The notes under the pieces: model-generated | What the model was told of the DNA's origin: nothing | Seen by the model: only the letters and a program-made list of their open reading frames with translations | Databases searched by the model: none | Translations under genes and position numbers: made by a program | Assembly (NCBI GenBank): GCA_030530385.1 | Contig: JAUMVB010000002.1 | Location: 53,593 to 117,592 of the forward strand | Origin: a bacterium | GTDB taxonomy: Bacteria; Patescibacteriota; Saccharimonadia; Saccharimonadales; Saccharimonadaceae | Length of the DNA: 64,000 bases | Direction of reading: 5' to 3' | Part shown: positions 26,662 to 35,723 of the stretch, piece by piece | Layout of the letters: each line of letters starts with the position of its first letter | How positions within the stretch are numbered: position 1 is the stretch's first letter

Positions 26662-27729
26662 ATGAACCAGGAATTACGAATAGAGATTTTACTTGAAGAA
26701 ATTGTTCGAAAAAATGCGAGCGACCTTCATTTACAAGTTGGCTTACCGCCAATGATGCGCCTTGACGGTGCTCTAATACCTTTTTCTGGCTATCAGAATA
26801 TGAATTCTGAACAGGTTGAAAAGTTAATATTTTCGATATTAGACGAAGATCAGCAACGGATTCTAATGAAGGATAAAGAATTTGACTTTTCTTTTGCTTT
26901 CGGAGACTTAGGGCGATTTCGTGTTAACGCTTTTCACGAACGAGGAAATCTGGCTGCTGCACTCCGTTTGATCCCAAATAATATTAAAACCGTCCATGAG
27001 TTGGGCATGCCTCCTGTGGTTCAAACTTTTGCTGAATATCCACGTGGGTTAGTCTTGGTGACTGGTCCAACAGGATCTGGTAAATCAACAACCCTAGCAG
27101 CTTTAATTGATAAAATAAATTCTGAGAAAGACAAGCATATTATCACAATTGAAGACCCTATTGAATTTACCCACAAATCTAAGCGTTCAGCGATTGTTCA
27201 GCGAGAAGTTCATTATGATACATACTCGTTTTCAGCGGCTCTTCGATCTGCGCTCCGTCAAGATCCAGACGTTGTTTTGATTGGTGAGATGCGTGACCTT
27301 GAGACGATTTCTGCTGCGATTACGATTGCTGAAACTGGTCACTTGGTTTTTGCGACACTCCACACTAACAGTGCGGCACAGTCGATTGATCGTATGATCG
27401 ATGTTTTTCCTCCTCATCAGCAGCCTCAAGTTCGGTCTCAGCTAGCAAATATTTTACAGGGTATATGTGCTCAGCGTTTAATTCCTGCTATTGGTGGAGG
27501 TCGTGTAGTGGCTGCAGAAGTGATGATAGCTAATCCTGCTGTCCGGAATATCATTCGTGAAGGTAAAACTCATCAGCTTGATACAGTCATTCAAACTAGC
27601 GCTGATCAAGGGATGCAGACAATGGATAGGACTTTGGTTAAATTAGTTCAATCGGGTGTAATCACTTATGATAATGCGCGCGAATACGCAGTTGATTTAA
27701 CAGAATTTGAAAGACTAATGCGAGGATAA
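26662..27729 (+). CDS. pilT: Type IV pilus retraction ATPase PilT
   Basis: 355 aa. It begins with the short PAS-like domain (ASDLHLQVGLPPMMRLDG). Walker A is GPTGSGKSTTLAAL, Walker B is LRQDPDVVLIGEMRDLETI and the His box is TGHLVFATLHTN. The AVRNIIREGKTHQL segment corresponds to the PilT-specific AIRNLIRE motif needed for retraction. A dynamic, retractable pilus is therefore likely, for attachment, twitching or DNA uptake; comM in this window fits the last. Confidence 0.96.
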   Translation: MNQELRIEILLEEIVRKNASDLHLQVGLPPMMRLDGALIPFSGYQNMNSEQVEKLIFSILDEDQQRILMKDKEFDFSFAFGDLGRFRVNAFHERGNLAAALRLIPNNIKTVHELGMPPVVQTFAEYPRGLVLVTGPTGSGKSTTLAALIDKINSEKDKHIITIEDPIEFTHKSKRSAIVQREVHYDTYSFSAALRSALRQDPDVVLIGEMRDLETISAAITIAETGHLVFATLHTNSAAQSIDRMIDVFPPHQQPQVRSQLANILQGICAQRLIPAIGGGRVVAAEVMIANPAVRNIIREGKTHQLDTVIQTSADQGMQTMDRTLVKLVQSGVITYDNAREYAVDLTEFERLMRG

Positions 27730-27730
27730 T

Positions 27731-28936
27731 ATGAAAAAATTTAGCTATGAGGTTCGCGATAAAGCGACTGATAAAATTGAGAAGGGAGAGGTCCAAGCTG
27801 ATAACTCCCGATTAGCAGGAAAGCTTTTGCTTGAAAGAGGTTATATACCTCTAAAAATTAAAGAAGCTGACTCTGGCGGAACTTTTTCTAAATTTACAAA
27901 TAGAATTACAATAAAAGATAAAATTGTTTTTACGCGTCAGTTTTCTACTTTAGTTGGTGCTGGATTGCCATTAGCGCAAGGACTTAGGACTGTATCCGAG
28001 CAGACTGAAAATAAAAAAATGAAGTCTGTTATTGATGATATTTTAGCTAATATTGAAGCTGGATCAAGCCTTTCTGATTCATTCTCCAAGCATCCAGAAG
28101 TTTTTGACAAGGTCTATCTTGCACTTGTTGCGGCCGGTGAATTATCCGGAACTCTTGATGAATCCCTTCGTCGAATTGCAGCCCAGCAGGAAAAAGACGC
28201 CGCTATGATGAGCAAGATTCGAGGGGCGCTAACCTATCCAACCATCGTTCTTGTCGTGATTGGAGCAGTTGTTGCTTTTATGATGTTTACAGTCGTTCCT
28301 CAAGTCGAACAGCTATACGGCAGTTTAAAGAAAGAAGTTCCTATGATGACGCAAATTTTGATTTCTTTATCCGGATTTTTAGCTAACTTTTGGTGGATTA
28401 TTGTCCTTATATTGGGTATAGGCTTTTGGTTCTTGAAACAGTGGTTAAAGACTGACTTAGGTATTAGATTTGCAGCTATTTTTAAACTTAATGTCCCGAT
28501 TTTTAATCCGCTATTCAGAAAACTTTATATGGCGCGTTTTTCTAGAACTGGGCAGCTGTTGCTTTCTACTGGCGTATCTATGAATGACATGTTATCTATT
28601 ACTAGCGAAGCAGTTAATAATGTAGTTATTAAGAAATCAATCGATGAAGCTAATAAGCTAGTACAAGGTGGTAAAAATCTTTCTGATGCATTAAAGGATA
28701 AAGATTATATTCTTATTCTTGTCCCGCAAATGATTTCAATTGGTGAACAGTCTGGTAAGATTGATGAAATGCTAGGGAAGACGGCTCAAGTCTACGAAGA
28801 TGAATTGGATGAACAGATTAAAGCGATTTCTACAATGATTGAGCCAATCCTAATGGTTGTCTTGGCGGTAGTTGCTGGTGGCTTGATCGGTGCAATTTTA
28901 ATGCCTATTTATGGTTTGGTTGGACAGGTTCAGTAA
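27731..28936 (+). CDS. pilC: Type IV pilus inner-membrane platform protein PilC
   Basis: 401 aa. Two repeats of the T2SS-F domain, each ending in hydrophobic segments (about 170-195 and 215-240, then 370-395). The motif GAGLPLAQGLRTVSEQT in repeat 1 mirrors STGVSMNDMLSITSEAV in repeat 2. It starts 1 nt after pilT. Confidence 0.96.
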   Translation: MKKFSYEVRDKATDKIEKGEVQADNSRLAGKLLLERGYIPLKIKEADSGGTFSKFTNRITIKDKIVFTRQFSTLVGAGLPLAQGLRTVSEQTENKKMKSVIDDILANIEAGSSLSDSFSKHPEVFDKVYLALVAAGELSGTLDESLRRIAAQQEKDAAMMSKIRGALTYPTIVLVVIGAVVAFMMFTVVPQVEQLYGSLKKEVPMMTQILISLSGFLANFWWIIVLILGIGFWFLKQWLKTDLGIRFAAIFKLNVPIFNPLFRKLYMARFSRTGQLLLSTGVSMNDMLSITSEAVNNVVIKKSIDEANKLVQGGKNLSDALKDKDYILILVPQMISIGEQSGKIDEMLGKTAQVYEDELDEQIKAISTMIEPILMVVLAVVAGGLIGAILMPIYGLVGQVQ

Positions 28937-29830
28937 ATGGTTTACTTTGGAGTATTTTTTGCCGGAGTTTTTGGCGCCATTATCGGAAGTTTTTCTGTCG
29001 CGCAAGTTTGGCGTTTGCGCGCTGCTGAGCTTCATGATATTAAAAAATCTGGTGGTGAAGTTGATAAAAAAGAATGGTCTAAGCTAAAGTATTTAATTAG
29101 TGAAAAGCATAAAAAAAATCGCTCGCATTGTTTGAGATGCGGATATAAGCTACAATGGTTTGACTTAATCCCGGTTTTTTCTTGGCTATCACTGGGTGGA
29201 AAATGCAGAAAATGTCATACGAAAATCGGGCTTCTTGAGTTTTTGGCAGAAGTTGCAACAGCGATTATTTTTGGGGTTATTTTTGCGTCAATGCAGGTTG
29301 ATTTAATTAAAATTTCAGCTATTGATCTATTTAGAATTACGCTGTTATTTTTGGCTTTATCTCCTCTAGTAATTCTTTTTGTGTATGATGCAAAATGGTC
29401 ATTGCTGCCAGTTAAAGTGATGTGGATTTTTAATTTTTTAGCAGGGCTTTATTGGTTAAGTTCTAATTTCGAAGGAGGTTTTTCTGCTACTATTATTTTA
29501 AACTTGGTAGTCTCGCTTGCGCTTTTTCCGGGTATATATTTTATACTCTCGGCTGTTTCAAAGGGTGCTTGGGTTGGTGATGGTGACTGGATATTAGCGA
29601 TTGGGTTAGTCTTTTTATTGCCGAATAAGCCAATATATACTATATTTTTACTGTTATTTTCCAATTTAATTGGATTGGCGATAATTTTTTCTCAAGCTAT
29701 TGTGAGGAAGAAAATGATTAAAAAACACGCTCAGATTCCTTTTGGCCCGGCTATGATTTTAGCCTGTGTAGTACTATTAACTTTTCAGCCATTTTTTGTT
29801 AATTTTTTGAAAAATTTGATGATAATTTAA
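28937..29830 (+). CDS. pilD: Prepilin peptidase PilD (A24 aspartic protease)
   Basis: Cleaves and may N-methylate prepilins. 297 aa, about seven TM segments. The cytosolic loop keeps two CxxC pairs (CLRC and CRKC). The catalytic aspartates are in FVYDAKWSLLP and VGDGDWIL (GxGD-type). Its substrates, three prepilin-like genes, follow directly. Confidence 0.95.
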   Translation: MVYFGVFFAGVFGAIIGSFSVAQVWRLRAAELHDIKKSGGEVDKKEWSKLKYLISEKHKKNRSHCLRCGYKLQWFDLIPVFSWLSLGGKCRKCHTKIGLLEFLAEVATAIIFGVIFASMQVDLIKISAIDLFRITLLFLALSPLVILFVYDAKWSLLPVKVMWIFNFLAGLYWLSSNFEGGFSATIILNLVVSLALFPGIYFILSAVSKGAWVGDGDWILAIGLVFLLPNKPIYTIFLLLFSNLIGLAIIFSQAIVRKKMIKKHAQIPFGPAMILACVVLLTFQPFFVNFLKNLMII

Positions 29831-29838
29831 AACGCTTA

Positions 29839-29847
29839 TGTTATAAT
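29839..29847 (+). promoter_or_regulatory. Internal extended -10 promoter ahead of the pilins
   Basis: TG-T-TATAAT ends 7 nt before ATG 29855. It allows pilin expression independent of the machinery genes. Confidence 0.6.
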
Positions 29848-29854
29848 GGGGGCA

Positions 29855-30883
29855 ATGATGGAAAAACAAATCAAAAAAGGTTTTACGATTATCGAGACTA
29901 CTTTAGTTTTAGCTATCTCTGGTCTTTTAGCTGTTAGTCTATTGGTTGGCTGGAGTCGCAATATAATAACTCAGCGATACAATGATTCGGTGGAGACTTT
30001 CAAGTCTGATATTCAATCTGTTTTTGGTGAGGTCGAGAACCAATCTAATCCTAGGAATAATAAAATTAGGTGTACTGTGGATAATAATGGTGGAATAGTT
30101 AATACTCATGTAGAAATAAGTGATAACGGTAATACTAGAGGTACGACTAATTGTATTGTTTTAGGCAAGATTATGTCATTTGGTGATGATGGCACAGCTA
30201 ATTCTGGTCATATTAATGCGACAGTTAGGGATGTTATAGGTCTAGATATTAATATTAATACTGCATGTCATGGGCAGTGTAGCAGTAACATAGATGCGCT
30301 TCGCGCTACTAAGTTTGTCATTAGTGCAGGGAAAAATCGAGTCTCCGATCCTCGAAATATAGGTTTAGAGTGGGGCTCTCAGTTTAAGAATGCTACAGAT
30401 AATAGGCCTAGTACAGGACCACTGTTTAGGCCTGATACTGAAGCTGAGGGTACTACTCTTAGAATGAATACTCCTTATGGTAACGGACAAGTCAATGATG
30501 TTAGAGAGACGGTAGATAACGTAATGATTGTTCGATCACCTATAGACGGAAGTATTATGACTTTTGGGATACCTATGCAACCAATTACAGATAATAATCG
30601 CTTGGTAAATAACCCAGAAGGTATGCGGACATTTAGACTTTGGTCTACCTCTAGTGGATTTTTAATGTCTAGTAATAAAACTGTCAATATTTGCGTCAGG
30701 AGTGCTGGAGGTAATGGATTCTTTTCTGCTAACGCTATTTTCGGAAAGAATAAAGTTATAAAAATTGGCTCCGGTTCCTCATCTGTAGAAGTAGCACCAC
30801 TAGACGGCGCGAGAGGATCATCTTGTGGTGATAGTCCAGGGTTTAGGGATGTTGTGATTAACGGGGTGAGATTACAGGAGTAG
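29855..30883 (+). CDS. Prepilin-like protein 1 (large, about 340 aa)
   Basis: N-terminus MMEKQIKKG/FTIIETTLVLAISGLL is a class III prepilin leader: basic, cleavage after Gly, Phe at +1 and Glu at +5, then a hydrophobic helix. The large outside domain has six cysteines. An upstream in-frame ATG at 29846 lies inside the -10 box (TATAAT 29842-29847) and cannot be the start. This promoter inside the operon lets pilins be made separately. Possibly the major or tip pilin. Confidence 0.82.
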   Translation: MMEKQIKKGFTIIETTLVLAISGLLAVSLLVGWSRNIITQRYNDSVETFKSDIQSVFGEVENQSNPRNNKIRCTVDNNGGIVNTHVEISDNGNTRGTTNCIVLGKIMSFGDDGTANSGHINATVRDVIGLDININTACHGQCSSNIDALRATKFVISAGKNRVSDPRNIGLEWGSQFKNATDNRPSTGPLFRPDTEAEGTTLRMNTPYGNGQVNDVRETVDNVMIVRSPIDGSIMTFGIPMQPITDNNRLVNNPEGMRTFRLWSTSSGFLMSSNKTVNICVRSAGGNGFFSANAIFGKNKVIKIGSGSSSVEVAPLDGARGSSCGDSPGFRDVVINGVRLQE

Positions 30884-30885
30884 TG

Positions 30886-31476
30886 ATGAGGTATTTTAAA
30901 AAAGGCGATACTTTGATTGAAGTTATGCTAGCATTTTCTGTTTTCGCGGTCGTATCTATCAGTGGGCTTGCACTTATGAATTCCGGTATTTCTAGAGCTC
31001 AATCTACATTACAACTTACTATGGCTCGTAATGCTATTGACTCTCAGGCGGAAGCTCTTAGGTACATCAACTCACTTGCAGTAGCTGGTTCTGGGTCTAA
31101 TGATACTGGTTTATGGAATACGGTTACGTCTTCAGTGGTAGTCTCGGCGTCTGACCTCTCTTTATGTCCGTCGAATAGGTCTCAATTTCCATCGAGTGCT
31201 TTTATATTAGGATACGATAACGGTTCTAGGATTTCTAGGATTGATACTAACGGTTTAAATCCTGCAACTACTTTTCCGAGGCTTATTTGGCGTTCGGAAG
31301 ATGACACTAATAATTTAGCGGATAAGGGTAGTTTTGTAGGTGCTGAAGGCTTGTGGATTGAAGCCGTCAAAGGATCGGGGTATTATGATTTCCATATTAG
31401 GGCTTGCTGGGCGGCCCCAACGGGCTCTTCTCCTACAACTTTAGGTACGATTGTGAGGTTATATGATCCAAGATAA
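30886..31476 (+). CDS. Prepilin-like protein 2 (pseudopilin)
   Basis: 196 aa. N-terminus MRYFKKG/DTLIEVMLAFSVFAVVSISGLALM: a prepilin leader with Glu at +5, but Asp instead of Phe at +1. The hydrophobic helix is followed by a PilV-like small domain with two Cys. AGGAG precedes ATG 30886 by 5 nt; a GTG at 30883 overlapping the previous stop is less likely. Likely a minor pilin that primes assembly. Confidence 0.8.
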   Translation: MRYFKKGDTLIEVMLAFSVFAVVSISGLALMNSGISRAQSTLQLTMARNAIDSQAEALRYINSLAVAGSGSNDTGLWNTVTSSVVVSASDLSLCPSNRSQFPSSAFILGYDNGSRISRIDTNGLNPATTFPRLIWRSEDDTNNLADKGSFVGAEGLWIEAVKGSGYYDFHIRACWAAPTGSSPTTLGTIVRLYDPR

Positions 31477-32176
31477 AAAAAATGGATTCACTATTATAGA
31501 GCTCCTTCTTGCTATGAGTTTTGTGGCAATGTTGATGGTTGCTATAGCTGTCATGGTGATGCAAATGTCTAATATTATGGTTAAAGGGAAGACATTTAAG
31601 GAGCTGAATACGGCCAGTCGCTTAATTAACTCTGATCTTACGCGTAATTTTAATTCTCTCCAGAGTATTGATGGATGGGATGGTAGGTCTTTTGTTAGTG
31701 GAGCTACTCCTGGTGCTTCTTACGTTAGGAATGAGCTCGGGGGCGCATTTTGTACAGGTGATTTTACATATGTGTGGAATAGTGCTGCCGCATTAAATAA
31801 CGGCAATGGCCCCGCTCAATATAGAGGATCTACAGATAACACAATTAGATTTATTCGTATAAAAGATGTTACTAAAAGATATTGTCAGGATTCGAGCGCT
31901 GATGTATGGACTGAGATCCCTCGGGATTCTAATCAAGTTACAGAAATATTACCGCCTGGTGAAACTGACCTAATGCTTTACGACATAAGATTTAGGCAAG
32001 TTGGTGTTGATGCTGCAACAGGCCAATCTATGATTAATATTCAATATGTCCTAGGTACGAGAGGTGATAGTGGTATTGATGTCGTTAATTCTCAGTGTAG
32101 ACCTAATTCTGATCTCGCAAATTATTGTGCAATAAACAGGTTTGACTTACTAGTTAGAACTATTGGAAGTAAATAG
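31463..32176 (+). CDS. Prepilin-like protein 3 (PilW-like pseudopilin)
   Basis: 237 aa. N-terminus MIQDKKNG/FTIIELLLAMSFVAMLMVAIAVMVM: a classic prepilin leader with Phe +1 and Glu +5. The outside domain is Asn/Asp-rich with a few Cys. It overlaps the previous gene by 14 bases and ends the pilus operon. Confidence 0.82.
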   Translation: MIQDKKNGFTIIELLLAMSFVAMLMVAIAVMVMQMSNIMVKGKTFKELNTASRLINSDLTRNFNSLQSIDGWDGRSFVSGATPGASYVRNELGGAFCTGDFTYVWNSAAALNNGNGPAQYRGSTDNTIRFIRIKDVTKRYCQDSSADVWTEIPRDSNQVTEILPPGETDLMLYDIRFRQVGVDAATGQSMINIQYVLGTRGDSGIDVVNSQCRPNSDLANYCAINRFDLLVRTIGSK

Positions 32177-32178
32177 GA

Positions 32179-32210
32179 CTAGATCCTCTCTATGTATCAG
32201 GAGGATCTAG
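32179..32210. terminator. Inverted repeat between convergent pilus operon and Xer gene
   Basis: A perfect 10-bp inverted repeat (32179-32188 with 32201-32210) with a 12-nt loop. There is no clear T tract on either strand, so it is an atypical terminator or an mRNA 3'-end stabiliser. Confidence 0.45.
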
Positions 32211-32225
32211 AATGAAAATGGATAA

Positions 32226-33143
32226 TTATTCTGTTTCGCTGTGAAATCTTTCGTGGATTTCTTTAAGGTGCTGATCCGTAACGTGAGTATAGATTTGAGT
32301 TGTAGCAATGCTTGAATGACCAAGCATTCCTTGGACAGATCTTAAATCCGCGCCGTTTACTAACAGATCAGTTGCAAAACTGTGTCTCATTGTGTGAGGT
32401 GTAACTTTTTTAGTTATACCAGCTAGTCGAGCATATTTATCTATCATCCGCTGAACGGTTCTTGGGGTTATTCGGCGATAATTACCATCGGTAGAAGGTT
32501 TTTTATACCGGCGAGAATAATTTATAAAGAGCGGAACTAAATTGTCGTCGCGAGCATCTAGATATTCTTCGATTACTTCGGCAGCATGTTTTGAAATAAA
32601 AATTGGTCGATCTTTGTTACCTTTTCCGCGCACAGTAAATTCTCGGCGTTTAGTATTAATATGATCGCGATTTAAATTGCAAAGCTCTGAAACGCGCAAT
32701 CCGCTGGAGAATAGTAACTCAGCGATAGCTCGATCACGCAAGCCGGTTTCGTTGTCGGTTGGTATAGAATTTATAAGCCGCTCAACTTCTTCGTAGTGGA
32801 GAAAATTAACTTGCGGTTTGGTTACTTTAGGCAGCTCAATCTTTGATGGCTCGAGTGATTTAATATCACGGCGAGCAAGATAAGTTAAAAATCTCCGCAG
32901 AGCGATTAAGTGATAGGCCTGAGTTGCACGACCAAGGGTTTTTCCGTCGTAATTTTGGTATCGATTAAGCCATAGGCGATATTTTCTAACTAGTTCTGAA
33001 TCAATTTTAGAAACGGCAATATCGTCTGAAAATTCTACGAGCCTTTCGATATAGAGTCTGTAGTTTTCGACTGTTTTGAGCGAGCGGCCACCTTCAACTT
33101 CGAGTGATTCTAGAAAATCTTCAAGCGCTTCAGAGATATACAT
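32226..33143 (-). CDS. Tyrosine recombinase XerC/XerD family
   Basis: 305 aa, usual Xer length. The N-terminal SAM-like core-binding domain covers 1-90. The catalytic set is visible: Arg in SSGLRVSELCNL, His and Arg in HTMRHSFATDLL, His in MLGHSSIATT, and Tyr in IYTHV. As the only Xer seen here it may act alone at dif with FtsK, the XerH/XerS/XerA-type arrangement, but the rest of the genome is not visible. The promoter TG-C-TATAAT ends exactly 6 nt before the ATG. Confidence 0.93.
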   Translation of the reverse strand: MYISEALEDFLESLEVEGGRSLKTVENYRLYIERLVEFSDDIAVSKIDSELVRKYRLWLNRYQNYDGKTLGRATQAYHLIALRRFLTYLARRDIKSLEPSKIELPKVTKPQVNFLHYEEVERLINSIPTDNETGLRDRAIAELLFSSGLRVSELCNLNRDHINTKRREFTVRGKGNKDRPIFISKHAAEVIEEYLDARDDNLVPLFINYSRRYKKPSTDGNYRRITPRTVQRMIDKYARLAGITKKVTPHTMRHSFATDLLVNGADLRSVQGMLGHSSIATTQIYTHVTDQHLKEIHERFHSETE

Positions 33144-33149
33144 AGTATA

Positions 33150-33158
33150 ATTATAGCA
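33150..33158 (-). promoter_or_regulatory. Extended -10 promoter of the Xer gene
   Basis: On the minus strand TG-C-TATAAT ends 6 nt before the ATG at 33143. Confidence 0.65.
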
Positions 33159-33200
33159 TTTTTTACCTAAAAAGAGTATAATTAATCATAAGGAGAAAAA

Positions 33201-33710
33201 ATGGAAGAGAATCATATTCAACGAACTCTAATTTTATTTAAGCCAGACGCTGTTCAGCGAGGTATTGTTGGCGAAATTCTAACTCGATTTGAGCGAGTTG
33301 GATTAAAAATTGTAGGCACGAAAATGATTTTTCCCGATAAAGATCATTACCATAAACACTATGAAAAAATAGGAAAAATGATCACTCGGCGTGGGGAGAA
33401 AGCTTTTGATTTAGCTCTAACTTTTATGACTCAAGGTCCTGTAATAGCTATGGTGTTAGAGGGCGTAGATGCAGTTGAGCTCGTTCGTAAATTAGTCGGT
33501 GGAACTGAGCCAAAAAATGCTGCACCAGGTACTATTAGAGGTGATTTTTCTCATATGAGTTTTAGCTATGCCGATCAAGCTGGGCGGGGGATTCCAAATT
33601 TGATTCATGCTTCGGGATGTATGGAGGAAGCGGCGGAGGAAATTGCTCATTGGTTTAATGATGGTGAGCTTTATGAATATTCCACTCCGCGAGATAAATT
33701 TACAAGATAG
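33201..33710 (+). CDS. ndk: Nucleoside diphosphate kinase
   Basis: Transfers phosphate between nucleoside tri- and diphosphates. 169 aa, longer than the common 140-150 because of an insertion near residues 90-110 and a C-terminal extension. LILFKPDAVQRGIVGEIL is the N-terminal signature. The active-site His is in NLIHASGCMEEAAEEI, where HGSD is usual, so the two residues after His-x-Ser differ. It has an AGGAG site and a TATAAT about 20 nt upstream. For a CPR organism that imports nucleotides, this enzyme balances the pools. Confidence 0.93.
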   Translation: MEENHIQRTLILFKPDAVQRGIVGEILTRFERVGLKIVGTKMIFPDKDHYHKHYEKIGKMITRRGEKAFDLALTFMTQGPVIAMVLEGVDAVELVRKLVGGTEPKNAAPGTIRGDFSHMSFSYADQAGRGIPNLIHASGCMEEAAEEIAHWFNDGELYEYSTPRDKFTR

Positions 33711-33755
33711 CTTCAAAGTAGATTTTTCTATCAAAAAATGCTAGAATATAATTAT

Positions 33756-33832
33756 GCCTCAGTAGCTCAATTGGATAGAGCAGTTCCGTCCTAAGGAAAA
33801 GGTTATAGGTTCGATTCCTGTCTGGGGTACCA
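33756..33832 (+). tRNA. tRNA-Arg (CCT)
   Basis: Acceptor GCCTCAG pairs with CTGGGGT (G1-U72 wobble), with encoded CCA. Anticodon loop GTCCTAA gives CCT at 33790-33792, reading AGG. TG-C-TAGAAT (33739-33747) ends 8 nt before the mature 5' end. The ATG of the next gene is only 10 nt after CCA, so tRNA and mRNA share a transcript. Confidence 0.95.
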
Positions 33833-33842
33833 GAAATTATAT

Positions 33843-34373
33843 ATGACAAAGAGTGTTAAAGAAAATCAAAAAGCTTTTGTTGGCCAGCGAGATGACGAAG
33901 ATTTTTTGTTTGTATTCCGTAAACATATTATTGCGATGCGTAAAGGATTTTATTTATTGCTTGGAATTTTCGCGCTTTCTTGTTTACCTGTTCCGATAGG
34001 GATCGTCACTGGTTCAGCTGGTATGGAAATTTTGTATATTCCGTTAGCTGGTTTTGGCGTTGGGCTGATTTTTTTCTTATACCATTTGATGATCTGGTAT
34101 TTTTCTATTTATATTGTTACAGATCAGAGAATTCGCCAAGTTACTCAGAAGGGTTTTTTTGGTAAGACTGTGATTGATATTCCACTTAGCAAGATTCAAT
34201 CTATTAATTATACAATTCCTGGATTTTTTGCGGATATTTTCAGGTTTGGCACCATCAATATTCTAACAATTGTTGGTGACTTAGAGATTAAAAATGTTGA
34301 GTATCCAGAAGAAATTTATAATAGACTACAGGATGTAGTAGGGGAAATTGAAACGGAGGATTATGAAGAATAA
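33843..34373 (+). CDS. Membrane protein with bacterial PH-like (YdbS/bPH2) domain
   Basis: 176 aa. Two TM segments (about 36-57 and 62-90) are followed by IYIVTDQRIRQVTQKGFFGKTVIDIPLSKIQSINYT, a clear bacterial PH-2 motif, then FGTINILTIVGDLEI. Such proteins sit in the inner membrane with the PH fold in the cytosol; the ligand is unknown. There is no ribosome site and the ATG lies 10 nt after tRNA-Arg. It overlaps the next gene by 11 bases. Confidence 0.8.
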   Translation: MTKSVKENQKAFVGQRDDEDFLFVFRKHIIAMRKGFYLLLGIFALSCLPVPIGIVTGSAGMEILYIPLAGFGVGLIFFLYHLMIWYFSIYIVTDQRIRQVTQKGFFGKTVIDIPLSKIQSINYTIPGFFADIFRFGTINILTIVGDLEIKNVEYPEEIYNRLQDVVGEIETEDYEE

Positions 34374-35403
34374 AATTAAGCAACTAGTAAAGAAGGAACA
34401 AAGTTCGGATAATAGCCAATTAGCGAAGATTACTAATAACACACTAGAATCTGAGCGAAAAGAAATTTTAAATAACGGGCGAAAGTTTAAATATCCGGTC
34501 CAGTATTCAAAAAAGAAACTGGTTATTAATACTGTAATAATTGCAACTATAGTAATCACTCTGGGGCTAATTGCATTATGGCATCAGTTGTATGTGGCTC
34601 AAAATACTAACGATTTAGTTTATCGTATTACTACTGTCTTACCATTACCTGTTGCTAATGTGGATGGAGAGAACGCTCTTTATTCCGACTACCTAGCTGA
34701 TTATCGTGCTAATATGGCTTTAAGTGAAAATAAAAAAGAGACTCTTGAGCTTATCAAAGATAAAAATAAACGTTCAGAAGTTTATAAGCGACAAGCTATG
34801 GATAATACTGTCCGGAATGCTTATGCGATTAAGCTAGCGCGTGAAAATGGTATTTCTGTCTCTACACAAGAGATTGATGAGGTAATTAAAAAACAACGGA
34901 TAGTAAGTGGAGTGGAGATTTCGGAATCTGCCTTTAACAAGATTATCAAAGATAATTATGGTTTTTCATCTAGTGAATGGCGTCGAATTTTTGCTGAGCT
35001 ACCTCTTCTTCAACAAAAAGTTTCTGAAAAGATTGATTCGAATGCTTTAAATCTAAAAAATGAAGTTGCGAGTTTTTTAGCTTCTAATAATAATGACTTC
35101 TCAAAGATTGTTGATAAGTTTGGTGATAAAGTTGAAGTTGGAGCATCTGGAAATATTAAGATTTCTAATTTTGATGGCGGACTAACAAAGACTGCGTTGA
35201 CTCTAAAAAATGGTGAAGTATCAAAGGTTTTTGTTGCGAAGCGAAATTCTAAAGATGCCTATGGATACTATTTCGTGAAGTTAGTCTCTAAGAATGATAA
35301 AGAATTAAGCTATGAATATATTAAAGTTAAATTTACCGAATTTGATAATCGAATTACTCAGTTTGAAAAATCCGGTAAAATTTCTAAATATATAAAAATA
35401 TAG
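34363..35403 (+). CDS. SurA/PrsA-like parvulin foldase, membrane-anchored
   Basis: I start at ATG 34363 after CGGAGGA; the open frame from TTG 34348 only covers the ribosome site. 346 aa. A cytosolic basic stretch is followed by one TM segment (about 52-75). A SurA_N-like helical region (about 90-230) contains VANVDGENALYSDYLADYRA and DEVIKKQRIVSG. A rotamase-like C-terminal part contains GDKVEVGASGNIKISNFDG, LKNGEVSKVF and GYYFVKLVSK. Likely assists folding of exported proteins on the outer face of the membrane; catalytic PPIase residues cannot be confirmed. Confidence 0.78.
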   Translation: MKNKIKQLVKKEQSSDNSQLAKITNNTLESERKEILNNGRKFKYPVQYSKKKLVINTVIIATIVITLGLIALWHQLYVAQNTNDLVYRITTVLPLPVANVDGENALYSDYLADYRANMALSENKKETLELIKDKNKRSEVYKRQAMDNTVRNAYAIKLARENGISVSTQEIDEVIKKQRIVSGVEISESAFNKIIKDNYGFSSSEWRRIFAELPLLQQKVSEKIDSNALNLKNEVASFLASNNNDFSKIVDKFGDKVEVGASGNIKISNFDGGLTKTALTLKNGEVSKVFVAKRNSKDAYGYYFVKLVSKNDKELSYEYIKVKFTEFDNRITQFEKSGKISKYIKI

Positions 35404-35419
35404 AAGCCTCAAAAATAAA

Positions 35420-35453
35420 AAATCCCGTAAGCGCTAAACTTGCGGGATTTTTA
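35420..35453 (+). terminator. Terminator after the SurA-like gene
   Basis: A 12-bp stem (35420-35431 with 35439-35450) followed by TT; it may also serve the convergent tRNA-Asp transcript. Confidence 0.8.
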
Positions 35454-35464
35454 AAGTCTATATT

Positions 35465-35542
35465 TGGCGGGCCCGACCGGATTCGAACCGGCGATCTCCT
35501 CCGTGACAGGGAGGCGTACTAGGCCAACTATACCACGAGCCC
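35465..35542 (-). tRNA. tRNA-Asp (GTC)
   Basis: On the minus strand it begins GGGCTCG and ends CGGGCCCGCCA with encoded CCA. The anticodon arm CCTCC-CTGTCAC-GGAGG gives GTC (35505-35507 on the plus strand). Confidence 0.96.
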
Positions 35543-35636
35543 AAACTTAAGACTAATATTATTTTACCAAATTATATTTTAAATATCAATAGTTTTATTT
35601 ATTTTTACGTTAGATTATGCTATAATTTAAAAGGTC

Positions 35637-35712
35637 GCCGATGTAGCTCAGTTGGTGGAGCAACGCACTCGTAACGCGTAGGTCAGCAGTTCAATCCTGC
35701 TCATCGGCTCCA
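35637..35712 (+). tRNA. tRNA-Thr (CGT)
   Basis: Acceptor GCCGATG pairs with CATCGGC, with discriminator T and encoded CCA. Anticodon loop CTCGTAA gives CGT (35670-35672). The last pair of the anticodon stem is A-C. The promoter TG-C-TATAAT (35618-35626) lies 10 nt upstream. The ATG of the next gene is 11 nt after CCA. Confidence 0.94.
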
Positions 35713-35723
35713 GGGTTATTTTT

